A stretch of DNA of 64,000 nt from CAVYTF01 sp963771435 (lineage in GTDB: Bacteria > Bacteroidota > Bacteroidia > Chitinophagales > Chitinophagaceae). The notes under the pieces are model-generated. The model was given only the letters and a program-made list of their open reading frames with translations. It was not told the origin of the DNA and did not search any database. Positions 47,507 through 55,789 of the stretch are shown piece by piece (positions within the stretch are counted from its first letter, which is position 1; every line of letters begins with the position of its first letter). The translations under genes were made by a program, and so were the position numbers. Where the stretch lies: NCBI GenBank assembly GCA_963771435.1, contig CAVYTF010000001.1, forward strand, positions 62,001 through 126,000, in the 5' to 3' direction.

Positions 47507-48136
47507 ATGACGACCCTAAAATTCATATTCATATTTTTATTAATTGGACTTTACTCTTGTGGGCAACAACCAGCAAGAAATAAAGCTAATCCTGAAGTTG
47601 TAAAACTCAGTAAGAAAATAATTCCATTAGTCAATCATCTTGACAATCTAGACAGTTGCAGAAAAGCACTTTCATTTCTTGACAGTGCTACAACTATTGA
47701 CACAACTTGTTTTTTATGTTACTACAATAAATTAATGTTTTTAAATCGACTTAAGCAGTTTGACAAAGCTGTTTTGACAATTAATAAATTGATACGACTA
47801 CGACCTTCTGCACACGACATTTATTTAACAGGTAGAATTTTATATGAACGAATTGGCGACACAGTTTCTTCAAAAGCATACTTTACAAAATCATTGACAA
47901 TTTGCTCTGCTGTTTTAGACACAATGAGTGTGACAAATAGAGATTATGAAATGCTTATGGGTAATAAAGCAACTAACTTAATTATGTTGGACAATCAACA
48001 AAAAGCAAACGAGATCTTAAAACAACTTTACGACAATCAAACAGACGAAGAACTAAAAAAGAATATATTATCAATGATGAATAAAAGTAAAAAGCAGTTA
48101 CTTGAACTTTGGACAAATGACCAATACAGCCACTAA
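47507..48136 (+). CDS. Hypothetical lipoprotein with TPR-like helices
   Basis: 209 residues with a lipobox (LLIGLYSCGQQ). The middle has helix-pair repeats (FLCYYNKLMFLNRLKQFDKA) like TPRs. AT-rich and bounded by the GTTAGTGGC/GCCACTAAC inverted pair. Function unknown. The following 300 bp (48137-48440) hold no gene of support, only a possible 16-codon frame (MNKTSAILQLSTSVIG) and hairpins. Confidence 0.65.
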   Translation: MTTLKFIFIFLLIGLYSCGQQPARNKANPEVVKLSKKIIPLVNHLDNLDSCRKALSFLDSATTIDTTCFLCYYNKLMFLNRLKQFDKAVLTINKLIRLRPSAHDIYLTGRILYERIGDTVSSKAYFTKSLTICSAVLDTMSVTNRDYEMLMGNKATNLIMLDNQQKANEILKQLYDNQTDEELKKNILSMMNKSKKQLLELWTNDQYSH

Positions 48137-48376
48137 CATTAGGTTTGGCATTATTGGGGCTTGACGAATATTGCCTCAGCATTTGTTCTTTATTGTGCTT
48201 TAGTTCGGGCTTGACGTTATAAATTTGGCTTATGAATAAAACATCAGCAATATTGCAATTATCAACTTCGGTTATCGGCTGACGGAATGCTAATTTCCCA
48301 ACAACGCCAAGCCTTTTTCGTTGGCTGCAATAATAACACAACATCAAAAAAATGAGAAAGAGAATACCCCCACGTT

Positions 48377-48407
48377 CTTCGAGGTGTTAGCGCAGCGCAC
48401 CTCGAAG
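48377..48407. repeat. 10-bp inverted repeat CTTCGAGGTG / CACCTCGAAG
   Basis: Perfect 10-bp arms with an 11-base loop (ttagcgcagcg) in the spacer before repeat R2a. There is no T run, so it is not an obvious terminator. Confidence 0.75.
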
Positions 48408-48442
48408 CAGGGAAAAAATAATTCTTCAGAATTATGTTCTTC

Positions 48443-48584
48443 ACCAACGCCAAGGTTCCTGTCCCCACGAACCAGCAGTATTCCGCCGTTGATGGTGTTC
48501 CTCGCCATCAAACTCAATAGCGTTTTCATATTAAAATATTTTGCTTCTATCCTTTTCTATTTACTTTTCAATCTGTATTATAAT
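48443..48584. repeat. Repeat R2, copy a
   Basis: About 140 bp nearly identical to 49479-49625. It starts ACCAACGCCAAGG and contains the near-perfect hairpin GGTTCCTG tccc CACGAACC. Arms CAACG and CGTTG lie on the outer sides. Confidence 0.88.
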
Positions 48585-48590
48585 CAGTTT

Positions 48591-48668
48591 GGCTTAAGCA
48601 AAAAGCAGCAACTCAGTGGCTTTGCGCAAGTATTTTAATAACTTGCGTCAACACAAAAGTTGGTAGTA
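48591..48668. repeat. Repeat R1, copy b
   Basis: Same element as 47424-47500: stem CGCAAGT (48625-48631) with ACTTGCG (48641-48647), outer arms AACTC and AGTT. It ends at GTTGGTAGT, 7 bp before the next ATG. Confidence 0.88.
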
Positions 48669-48673
48669 ATTTT

Positions 48674-49477
48674 ATGAGACCCATTAAATCAGTTTCCCTA
48701 ATTTTCTTTTTGAGTTTTTCCATTTGTTGTTTTGCACAGACAAACAATAATGACTTATACTCAAACATCAGTATTGACACAATCCCAAACCTTGTTGTGT
48801 TTAAGCATTTAACAACTTACGAAACACATATGGACTCAATGACTCATGTTTTTAACAGTGAATCATTGCAAATGATGTTAGATGGCAAAGCTTTTATAAA
48901 GGGAGCTTCAAAAGGACTTATTGATTCAGCTATTCAAGAGCAAAGAATATTAAACACGATTCGATACAGAGAAAACCGAAGTCGTTACCAATTTCAAAAT
49001 TTCCTAAACGGAAAGCTACTTAACAAAACAAAAAATGGATCTGACTTAGATTCTGTGGGTACAGAATGCGGTTGCATTTTAGATGGAGACACTTTGAAAA
49101 TTGGAATGGGAATTTGGGTTTTTGGTGGGTTTACATTTTCTATTAAAATTGTTGACAATAAATTTGCCAGTAGCTATTGGTTAGATGAACATAAACGTAA
49201 AATTTTCAAATTAAGTAGTAGTGACACTTTAACGGACAACATACTTATTCCATTTACCGAACAAAAATTAATTTTAGATTCCTTTCCTACATATAAATTG
49301 GGACAGCAGTTAACGGGTTTTTTAAGTTATAAGACTATAAATTATTTAAGAGCATCTGACTTCGAAGATTGGTCAATTAAAGACGAATACAGTGATAAAA
49401 GTATGGACACAATGTATACAAAAGGAATTATTCATTTTACTTGTAGAGTAAGACAAAAATTACAGCGTGAAAGATAA
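48674..49477 (+). CDS. Hypothetical secreted protein
   Basis: 267 residues with signal peptide (SLIFFLSFSICCFAQ). The body has ECGCILDGDTLKIGMGIWVF and no recognised family. AT-rich, unlike the metabolic genes nearby. It is bounded by GTTGGT (R1b) and ACCAAC (start of R2b), matching ends that suggest a cassette. Confidence 0.65.
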   Translation: MRPIKSVSLIFFLSFSICCFAQTNNNDLYSNISIDTIPNLVVFKHLTTYETHMDSMTHVFNSESLQMMLDGKAFIKGASKGLIDSAIQEQRILNTIRYRENRSRYQFQNFLNGKLLNKTKNGSDLDSVGTECGCILDGDTLKIGMGIWVFGGFTFSIKIVDNKFASSYWLDEHKRKIFKLSSSDTLTDNILIPFTEQKLILDSFPTYKLGQQLTGFLSYKTINYLRASDFEDWSIKDEYSDKSMDTMYTKGIIHFTCRVRQKLQRER

Positions 49478-49478
49478 A

Positions 49479-49625
49479 ACCAACGCCAAGGTTCGTGTCC
49501 CCATGAACCAGCAGTATTTCCGCCGTTGAAGTGTTCTTCATCATCAAACTCAATAGCGTTTTTATAATAAAATATTTTGCTTCTATCCTTCTTTTATTTA
49601 CTTTGCAACCTGTACTATAATTCTT
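49479..49625. repeat. Repeat R2, copy b
   Basis: Second copy of the R2 element directly after the stop codon of the previous gene; hairpin GGTTCGTG tccc CATGAACC with one mismatch, at a position different from the mismatch in copy a. Confidence 0.88.
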
Positions 49626-49682
49626 CCTTTTCTGCCAACAAACTGCCCGCTTTTTCCCATTCACAATTATAAAAATCCACCC

Positions 49683-49788
49683 TTATAGAGACCTTATAGA
49701 GACTTTATAGAGACCTTATAGAGACCTTACTCCCACTCAAAGCCATGGTAAAGCCCACCTAATGCTCACTCAAAGCCCACTCAACCCC
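49683..49788. repeat. Tandem array with an 11-bp period upstream of icd
   Basis: TTATAGAGACC starts at 49683, 49694, 49705, 49716 and 49727; a second unit type (cactcaaagcc and relatives) continues at 49734, 49745, 49756, 49767 and 49778, all 11 bp apart. Confidence 0.88.
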
Positions 49789-49846
49789 TCCCGTTGGCTA
49801 TTTACACATCTTTACATACATATTTCAATATTTATCTTACCCTTCT

Positions 49847-49854
49847 TACATTTG
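49847..49854 (+). promoter_or_regulatory. Bacteroidota -7 promoter element of icd (TACATTTG)
   Basis: TAnnTTTG match 28 bp before the icd ATG. Confidence 0.6.
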
Positions 49855-49882
49855 CATCCCCTCTAACGAAAAAACAAATGCT

Positions 49883-51123
49883 ATGTCGGAAAAAATAAAG
49901 GTTACCAACCCCGTGGTAGAACTGGATGGCGATGAAATGACGCGCATCATCTGGAAGTTCATCAAAGACAAACTGATTCTCCCTTACCTTGATGTGGATA
50001 TAAAATATTACGACCTGGGCATTGAATACCGCGATGAAACCAACGACCAGGTAACCATTGATGCTGCCAATGCCATCAAACAATACGGCGTAGGCATTAA
50101 ATGCGCCACCATCACCCCCGATGAAGCGCGCGTGGAAGAGTTTAAACTGAAACAGATGTGGAAGAGCCCCAACGGCACCATCCGCAACATATTGGACGGC
50201 ACTGTTTTCCGCGAACCTATTGTGATGCAGCAACGTGCCGCGCCTGGTGCCCAACTGGACTGCCCCCATCTGCATTGGCCGCCACGCTTTTGGCGACCAG
50301 TACCGCGCTACTGATTTCGTCACCAAAGGCAAAGGCAAGCTAACCATAAAGTTTGACAGCGTGAGGACGGCAGCCAAACAGGAGTTTGAAGTCTATAATT
50401 TTAAAGGCGACGGCGTGGCGCTGGCCATGTACAACACCGATGAAACCATCAACGGGTTTGCCCGTGCCTGCTTTAACCAGGCGCTGCTGAAAAAATGGCC
50501 GCTTTACCTTTCTACCAAAAACACCATCCTCAAAAAATACGACGGCCGTTTTAAAGACATGTTTGAAGAGATATATCAATCAGAATTCAAACAAAAGTTT
50601 GCAGACGCCGGCATTACTTATGAGCACCGCCTGATTGACGACATGGTGGCGAGCGCCTTGAAATGGCATGGCAATTTTGTGTGGGCATGTAAAAACTACG
50701 ATGGCGATGTGCAAAGCGATACGGTTGCACAAGGTTTTGGCAGCCTCGGGCTGATGACTTCCACATTGGTTACGCCGGATGGAACTGTAATGGAAGCCGA
50801 AGCCGCTCATGGGACTGTTACCCGCCATTATCGTGAATATCAAAAAGGCAAAGCCGACTTCCACTAACCCCATCGCTTCTATTTTTGCATGGACACGGGG
50901 GCTGGAGTTCCGTGGCAAACTGGATAATAACCAACCGCTGATAGATTTTTGCCATGCTTTGGAAGAAGTGTGCGTGGAAACGGTAGAAAGCGGAAAAATG
51001 ACCAAAGACCTCGCTATTACCATCAAAAAAGATGTGGAGCATGGCAAAGATTATCTCTACACAGAAGAATTTTTGGACGCGCTGGATGAGAATTTGAAGA
51101 TGAAGTTGGGGAAATACCAATAG
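49883..51123 (+). CDS. icd: Isocitrate dehydrogenase (NADP+), two frameshifts
   Basis: The whole ~412-residue enzyme of the citrate cycle is present in three frames. Start VVELDGDEMTRIIWKFIKD, substrate-binding KSPNGTIRNIL, then after the first break VPNWTAPICIGRHAFGDQYR and EAEAAHGTVTRHYREYQKGK, and after the second SIFAWTRGLEFRGKL to the end. An extra C near 50231 and an extra G near 50853 restore the frame. Both are single-base insertions outside long homopolymers, as in mutS. As the gene is central to metabolism, I take the breaks as sequence error first. Confidence 0.94.
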
Positions 51124-51147
51124 TGTATTTTTGTATAAATCATTTTT

Positions 51148-51351
51148 ATGACAGAAATCATTTTTCTTGTTGAAGAAAGCGAAGGAGGGGGCTATACTGC
51201 AAAAGGATTGGGTGTGTCAATTTATACGGAAGCCGATACGCTGGAAGAATTGCGCGGGATGGTGAAAGAGGCAGTGCAATGTCATTTTGACGACGATAAA
51301 AAAAGAATTATCCGCCTTCATATTGTGCGAGAAGAAGTAATTGCTGCATGA
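51148..51351 (+). CDS. hicB: HicB-like antitoxin
   Basis: 67 residues with EESEGGGYTAKGLGVSIYTE and ADTLEELRGMVKEAVQCHFD, the partial RNase H-like fold of HicB. It overlaps the next gene by 4 bp (ATGA). HicB neutralises HicA and represses the operon (family knowledge). Follows icd by 24 bp. Confidence 0.82.
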   Translation: MTEIIFLVEESEGGGYTAKGLGVSIYTEADTLEELRGMVKEAVQCHFDDDKKRIIRLHIVREEVIAA

Positions 51352-51590
51352 AAATTCCAAGAGATGTTGGGGCAAGTGAGTTAATAAAATTACTGAAGCC
51401 GTATGGTTATACGGTGACAAGACAAAATGGAAGCCATATCCGGTTAACCTCAGAACAGATCAACCAACACCATATCACTATACCTAATCACCAGCCGCTT
51501 AAAATTGGTACTTTATCAGCCATATTATCTGATGTGGCAAATCATTTTGGCAAATCAAAAGAAGAGTTTTTAAAAGAATTGTTTGGATGA
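51348..51590 (+). CDS. hicA: HicA-like mRNA interferase toxin
   Basis: 80 residues with the dsRBD-like HicA layout: ASELIKLLKPYGYTVTRQNG then SHIRLT, the catalytic His of the family, and HHITIPNHQPLKIGTLSAIL. It cleaves mRNA when free of HicB. Antitoxin-first order with 4-bp overlap is a known HicBA arrangement. Confidence 0.88.
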   Translation: MKIPRDVGASELIKLLKPYGYTVTRQNGSHIRLTSEQINQHHITIPNHQPLKIGTLSAILSDVANHFGKSKEEFLKELFG

Positions 51591-51680
51591 TACTGCGAAG
51601 CAGAATTTCTACATGAATTGGATAAGTCTTATCCAGTTTTTTACTTTTCAGAATGTTTTAATGCAAAAAAGGGCATTTTA

Positions 51681-51812
51681 GAAGTGCGTTGTGATCTTTT
51701 AGAAATGAGTTATGACTTGGCAGAAATGAGTTATGAGTGTTTAGAAATGCGTTATGACTTGTCAGAAATGGGTTATGAGCTGTCAGAAATGGGTTATGGG
51801 TTGTCAGAAAGG
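51681..51812. repeat. Tandem array, 21-bp period, unit with gaaatgggttatgagctgt
   Basis: GAA(A/G)TG occurs at 51681, 51702, 51723, 51744, 51765, 51786 and 51807, all 21 bp apart. The forward ORF of SEMGYEL repeats is a by-product of the period. The array lies just after hicA. Confidence 0.93.
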
Positions 51813-51988
51813 CACTAACATATAAAGAAGGAACAACGATTAAATTAAATGATAAAGCCAAAGAAGTAATAGACTTGCTTCATGACTTTACGCTAACTGA
51901 AAGTGAATTAGTATTAGATATAGCACTAAAGAAATTGAAAGATTGTGCCGTTATCAATAAAGAATTAAACGTAATCCTTAAAGATTAA
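51779..51988 (+). pseudogene. Start-less coding remnant
   Basis: A frame without start codon reads AYKEG-type codons then KLNDKAKEVIDLLHDFTL and ending KELNVILKD at 51988. Its composition and helical look are protein-like, but the 5' end runs into the repeat array, so it may be the tail of a gene cut off by the array or by the nearby insertion element. Unsure. Confidence 0.35.
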
Positions 51989-52165
51989 CAGTAATGTATC
52001 TAAGTTATAATTTACATCGTAATAAATGCTTTCACCCTTACTTATTTCTTTCATTGTTATGCGAACTCCTATAGGTTGTTGCTCTATAGATGCAATAGAA
52101 GAAGGGTTGATTAAAACAAATTTACCTGTTGTAAGGTTTAACTGTTTGAGCTTTGTTTCTGACAT
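51965..52165 (-). CDS. Small hypothetical protein (FlbD-like)
   Basis: 66 residues: KLKQLNLTTGKFVLINPSSI, ASIEQQPIGVRITMKEISKG, ESIYYDVNYNLDTLLLIF. The pattern (INPxxI..IE.., V..T.. strand) resembles short FlbD-like or bacteriophage-type proteins. It is convergent with the remnant upstream and divergent from the transposase, and may be cargo of the mobile region. Confidence 0.5.
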   Translation of the reverse strand: MSETKLKQLNLTTGKFVLINPSSIASIEQQPIGVRITMKEISKGESIYYDVNYNLDTLLLIFKDYV

Positions 52166-52212
52166 TTTTATTTATTATTAAAGTCGTTTTGAAAAGAATA
52201 AAATTAAGCAAT

Positions 52213-53187
52213 ATGTTTAAAAATCTAATGGAATTAATTAAGTCAATGCCCGATGAAAAGACGTGTGCTAAATACTTAGCTGATACACGTTGGGATAATG
52301 GTAAGGCTGTTTGCCCTTATTGCGGTTATTCTAAGTGCTATGTTATTGAGGGAGGCAAAAGATATAAGTGTGCAAGTAATAAATGCTACAAACGTTTCCA
52401 TGTAACCGTGGGAACTATTTTTGAAGCAAGTAATATACCTCTTACTAAATGGTTTACTGGAATGTATTTAATGTCCGTTCATAAGAAAGGTATTAGCTCC
52501 TATCAGTTAGCAAAGGATATTGGTATTACTCAAAAAAGTGCGTGGTTCATGTTACATAGGATAAGAGAGGCATTTAAAGAAAAGGCTGTTATAACATTAG
52601 GCGCAAAGGATATAGTTGAGGCTGATGAAACATGGGTTGGCGGATCGCTTTCTAATAAGAGCAACAAAGTAAGGAAAGAAGCCGGAACACGTAGGGGTAA
52701 ATATCAATACAAAGATAAAACGGGTGTAGTGGCAATAGTTGAAAGAGGATCTACAATGATTATGAAAGTAATAGAAAAACAACCTCATGAAGTTGAAACG
52801 TTTGTTAGAGAACATTTAGACTTTGCCAGCCGTATAGTTACCGATACTGCCAGCTATTACCATAACATTAATAACGAACATTATCACTATACTGTTAATC
52901 ACTCTATAAAAGAGTTTGCAAGGGGCGATTTTCACACTAATACGGTTGAAGGTGCTTTTGGACTATTTAAAAGAATGATAATAGGTATATACCACCAAAT
53001 AACACCTAAACACCTTTCACGCTATTGTGATGAATTTACATACCGCTACAATACACGTACTATTAAAGATGCTGATAGATTTACTTTAGCTTTGGGGAAA
53101 ATAGAAGGTAGATTAACCTATAATAAATTAGTAAAGAATGGCAAAGAAGATAAAATCAAAGCCAAAGCCCAAAGGCAGCAAATATGA
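52213..53187 (+). mobile_element. IS1595-family (ISXO2-like) transposase
   Basis: 324 residues from ATG 52213. An N-terminal zinc ribbon (CPYCGYSKC .. CASNKCYKRF) precedes the helix-turn-helix region (ISSYQLAKDIGITQKSAWFM) and the catalytic domain with DETWVGG (first Asp), VTDTASYYHNI (second Asp) and HTNTVEGAFGLFKR, where Asn/Glu completes the triad. This is the ISXO2 layout. I cannot define the terminal inverted repeats from sequence alone, so the element borders are open. Confidence 0.92.
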
Positions 53188-53278
53188 CATTACACAAAAG
53201 CTAAATACTACGTTTGAAGATGCTATGAAAATAGCTGTTAATACTCCTATTAAGGATAGTAAGATTTATAAGAAATAG
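53138..53278 (+). CDS. Small accessory protein overlapping the transposase gene
   Basis: 46 residues (MAKKIKSKPKPKGSKYDITQ, FEDAMKIAVNTPIKDSKIY), starting inside the 3' end of the transposase gene in another frame. Proteins with a TFxxAMKxAxNTPI motif follow similar insertion sequences in related bacteria, as I recall. The overlap suggests translational coupling. Confidence 0.6.
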   Translation: MAKKIKSKPKPKGSKYDITQKLNTTFEDAMKIAVNTPIKDSKIYKK

Positions 53279-53286
53279 CTTACTAT

Positions 53287-54012
53287 ATGGGAACCACAAA
53301 CGAACCGGACTTTAAAAAAGAATATCTCCTTTTGCATGAAATTTTAACTGCTCTTTCTAAGAGCGGTATGAGTATTAGTTCCAGCGGGAAAGGAGATAAG
53401 AGAATGCCTCTTTATGAATTTCAAGTAGGAACGACAGGATTGTATTTAGGTACATTGTCACTTTTATTAAACAATCCTCAAGACTTACCCAAAAATAAAA
53501 ATGGTGAGGTTCAATTTCTACGAAGTTTACATATTACCACCGACCAAATAAAAGAAATAAACTATAAGATTTCAGAGATTGCGCAAGCTGTTTATTTATT
53601 AAATGATACGGGTGAGCTTAACTACAAAATAACAGATATTTGGGAAGAAGAAAAAAATCAACCTCTTACCTTAACACACGAAGGATATAAAAGCCTTATA
53701 ACTAAAAAATACCTAAAAGAGTATCAAAAGGCATTGAAGGATGAGCGTATTTATGATTCCACATTAAGTGCAAATGGTTCAACTATGGACACAAATAAAT
53801 GGATGAAAAGATTTACGGGCATTTTAGCAATAGCTGCGGCTCTTACTTTTATTATAGCATTCGCCCAATTACTACAACAGCAATCCAAAATAGAACCAAA
53901 CATTCTAAACAACCAATTGAAAATAACACTCTCATTAGATTCTCTTCGTTATCATTCAATAACCAATCACGAAGTTTTGACAGATACTTCAAAGCATATA
54001 GATACACGTTAG
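53287..54012 (+). CDS. Hypothetical protein with one C-terminal membrane helix
   Basis: 241 residues. A soluble N-terminal part (EPDFKKEYLLLHEILTALSK) with helical repeats, and one helix near 180-200 (FTGILAIAAALTFIIAFAQ) followed by a short polar tail. No family recognised. Very AT-rich and 9 bp after the small accessory gene, so it may be cargo of the insertion element or an older neighbour. Confidence 0.65.
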   Translation: MGTTNEPDFKKEYLLLHEILTALSKSGMSISSSGKGDKRMPLYEFQVGTTGLYLGTLSLLLNNPQDLPKNKNGEVQFLRSLHITTDQIKEINYKISEIAQAVYLLNDTGELNYKITDIWEEEKNQPLTLTHEGYKSLITKKYLKEYQKALKDERIYDSTLSANGSTMDTNKWMKRFTGILAIAAALTFIIAFAQLLQQQSKIEPNILNNQLKITLSLDSLRYHSITNHEVLTDTSKHIDTR

Positions 54013-54159
54013 TAGTCTGTTTATTTTAACTACCCAACTTACCTATGTTTTGTACCTTTATTGTAAGTTGTAACCGTCAGAAATGACTTATTGGCAAAGA
54101 GAAGGGTAAAATCTGAAAGTAGTAGGTTCTTATGGTTTATTATTAAACTAATTGGGGAT

Positions 54160-54240
54160 TTACAGAGCGGGTTATGGATTTTACAGGGCGTTTTGTGACC
54201 AGCGCTATGCCCGATGTGACCAGCGCTATGCCTGTTATTA
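54160..54240. repeat. Short direct repeats of 21 bp in the lysC downstream spacer
   Basis: Two pairs: acagagcgg/acagggcg (54162 and 54183) and gtgaccagcgctatgcc (about 54196 and 54217), each 21 bp apart. The second contains the palindrome AGCGCT. The remainder of 54013-54382 is gene-free spacer. Confidence 0.7.
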
Positions 54241-54382
54241 GCTGTACGAAATGAGTTATTTGGTGATGTTAATGGGTTGATTTGTAGCGAAATATAGAGG
54301 GGCCATAAAGATAGGAAGGGGCACGAAGAGGAATTATGAATGATGAATTTGAGAAGATGAGAAAATATGCCATTCTTCTGCT

Positions 54383-55702
54383 TTATAGCTCAAAAAGATT
54401 GGTATTTATTTGCTGGAGGGCGTCTTTTTTGTATTTTGAGGGGATGAGGAGGGAGACGTTGTGGCGGCTGCCGCCGTAGCTGACCATGCGGACTGGGATG
54501 TGGGCGATGGCGCGGAAGAGTTTTTCGAGGAGGTCGGGCGTGTGGGCGATCTCGTTGCCGACGATGGCGATGATGGTTTGGCTTTTGTCGGTTTCGACGC
54601 TGCCGAATGGTTCGAGTTCTTTGAGGATGTGGGGCAGGTTTTGGGGGCTGTCGATGGTGAGGGAAACGGCGACCTCGGAGGTGGTGACCATGTCTATGGG
54701 GGTGCGGTATTTTTCAAAAACCTCGAAAATGTTGCGGAGGAAACCGTAGGCGAGCAACATGCGGCTGCTTTTTATTTTTATGGCGATGATGTTGTCTTTG
54801 GCGGCTACGGCTTTTACGCCGCGGCTGTCGCTGTTTTCGGTAATGGTGGTGCCTTTTGCATAGGGGAGCATGGTGTTGAGGAGCTTGACGGGAACATTGT
54901 AGAGCTGGGCAGGCCAGATGCAGGCGGGATGGAGAATTTTGGCGCCGAAATAGGCAAGTTCGGCGGCTTCGTCGAAGCTGAGATGTTCAACGGGAATGGT
55001 TTTGTAAACCATGCGGGGGTCGTTGTTGTGCATGCCGTCAATGTCTGTCCAAATCTCGCAAACGGTGGCGTGAGCGGCGGCGGCAATGAGGGAAGCGGTG
55101 TAGTCGCTGCCACCACGTTTGAGGTTGTCCACTTCTCCTTTTGCGTTGCGGCAGATATAACCCTGGGTGATGAATATTTTTTTATCGCTATGCTGCTGCA
55201 AAAGTTTGGTGAGTTTTACTTTGATGCTGCCGATTTGCGGCTCTTCGTTGTGGTCGATGCTCATGAACTCGAGGGCGGGGAGGAGGACGTGGTCAATATT
55301 TTGTTCTTCCAGGTAAATGGAGAATAATTTGGTGCTGAGGAGTTCGCCCTGGGCAAGGATGTCTTTGTTTAAGGCCTCGCTAAAAGATATTTTGAGGATG
55401 ATGTTGAGAAATTCAAAATGTTCATTGACGATGGCGGTGGCTTTGTTTTCGCCTTCTATTTTTTCAACAAGCGAATTGATGAAATGGATGTAATGCTCCT
55501 TTAGCTTTTCAATTTTTTCTTTGGCGCTTTCGCGGTCGTTGGAGGCGATAAAGTGGCTTATTTCGACGAGGGCATTGGTTGTTCCGGAGAGAGCGCTGAG
55601 GACGACAATTTTTGGCTCGTCATCTTTAGCCATCAATTGAGCAACTTGCTGCATACGTTCAGGTTTGCCAACGCTGGTGCCGCCGAATTTCATCACTTTC
55701 AT
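54383..55702 (-). CDS. lysC: Aspartate kinase
   Basis: 439 residues, single-function size. It phosphorylates aspartate, the first step toward lysine, threonine, methionine and the wall precursor diaminopimelate. Visible: MKVMKFGGTSVGK at the start, VVLSALSGTTNALVEIS, FITQGYICRNAKGE and NLKRGGSDYTASLIAAAAHA, followed by two ACT-type regulatory domains at the C-terminus (VTTSEVAVSLTIDSPQNLP and IIAIVGNEIAHTP). Regulation by lysine or threonine is expected but not provable. The long antisense ORF over it is not real. Confidence 0.95.
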   Translation of the reverse strand: MKVMKFGGTSVGKPERMQQVAQLMAKDDEPKIVVLSALSGTTNALVEISHFIASNDRESAKEKIEKLKEHYIHFINSLVEKIEGENKATAIVNEHFEFLNIILKISFSEALNKDILAQGELLSTKLFSIYLEEQNIDHVLLPALEFMSIDHNEEPQIGSIKVKLTKLLQQHSDKKIFITQGYICRNAKGEVDNLKRGGSDYTASLIAAAAHATVCEIWTDIDGMHNNDPRMVYKTIPVEHLSFDEAAELAYFGAKILHPACIWPAQLYNVPVKLLNTMLPYAKGTTITENSDSRGVKAVAAKDNIIAIKIKSSRMLLAYGFLRNIFEVFEKYRTPIDMVTTSEVAVSLTIDSPQNLPHILKELEPFGSVETDKSQTIIAIVGNEIAHTPDLLEKLFRAIAHIPVRMVSYGGSRHNVSLLIPSKYKKDALQQINTNLFEL

Positions 55703-55740
55703 AGATAAAAATTGAGGAGCAAATGTAGGGATTTATGTTA

Positions 55741-55777
55741 GCTGTCAGCAGTGAGTTATGAGCTATTAACGATGAGT
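55741..55777. repeat. Heptad repeat before the methyltransferase gene
   Basis: Units gtcagca, gtgagtt, atgagct, attaacg, atgagtt step by 7 bp and run directly into the -7 promoter element. The promoter may have been built from, or invaded by, the repeat. Confidence 0.75.
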
Positions 55778-55785
55778 TATCTTTG
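55778..55785 (+). promoter_or_regulatory. Bacteroidota -7 promoter element (TATCTTTG)
   Basis: Exact TAnnTTTG match 4 bp before the ATG at 55790, indicating a leaderless transcript if that start is used. Confidence 0.6.
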
Positions 55786-55789
55786 CCGG

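Noticed and set aside
51618..51818. A 66-residue forward ORF of SEMGYEL repeats
   Set aside because: Translation of the 21-bp array after hicA, without signs of coding.
54461..55327. A 288-residue forward ORF antisense to lysC
   Set aside because: It mirrors the codon use of lysC on the other strand, a frequent artefact in genes rich in GCN and GAN codons; lysC is complete and conserved.
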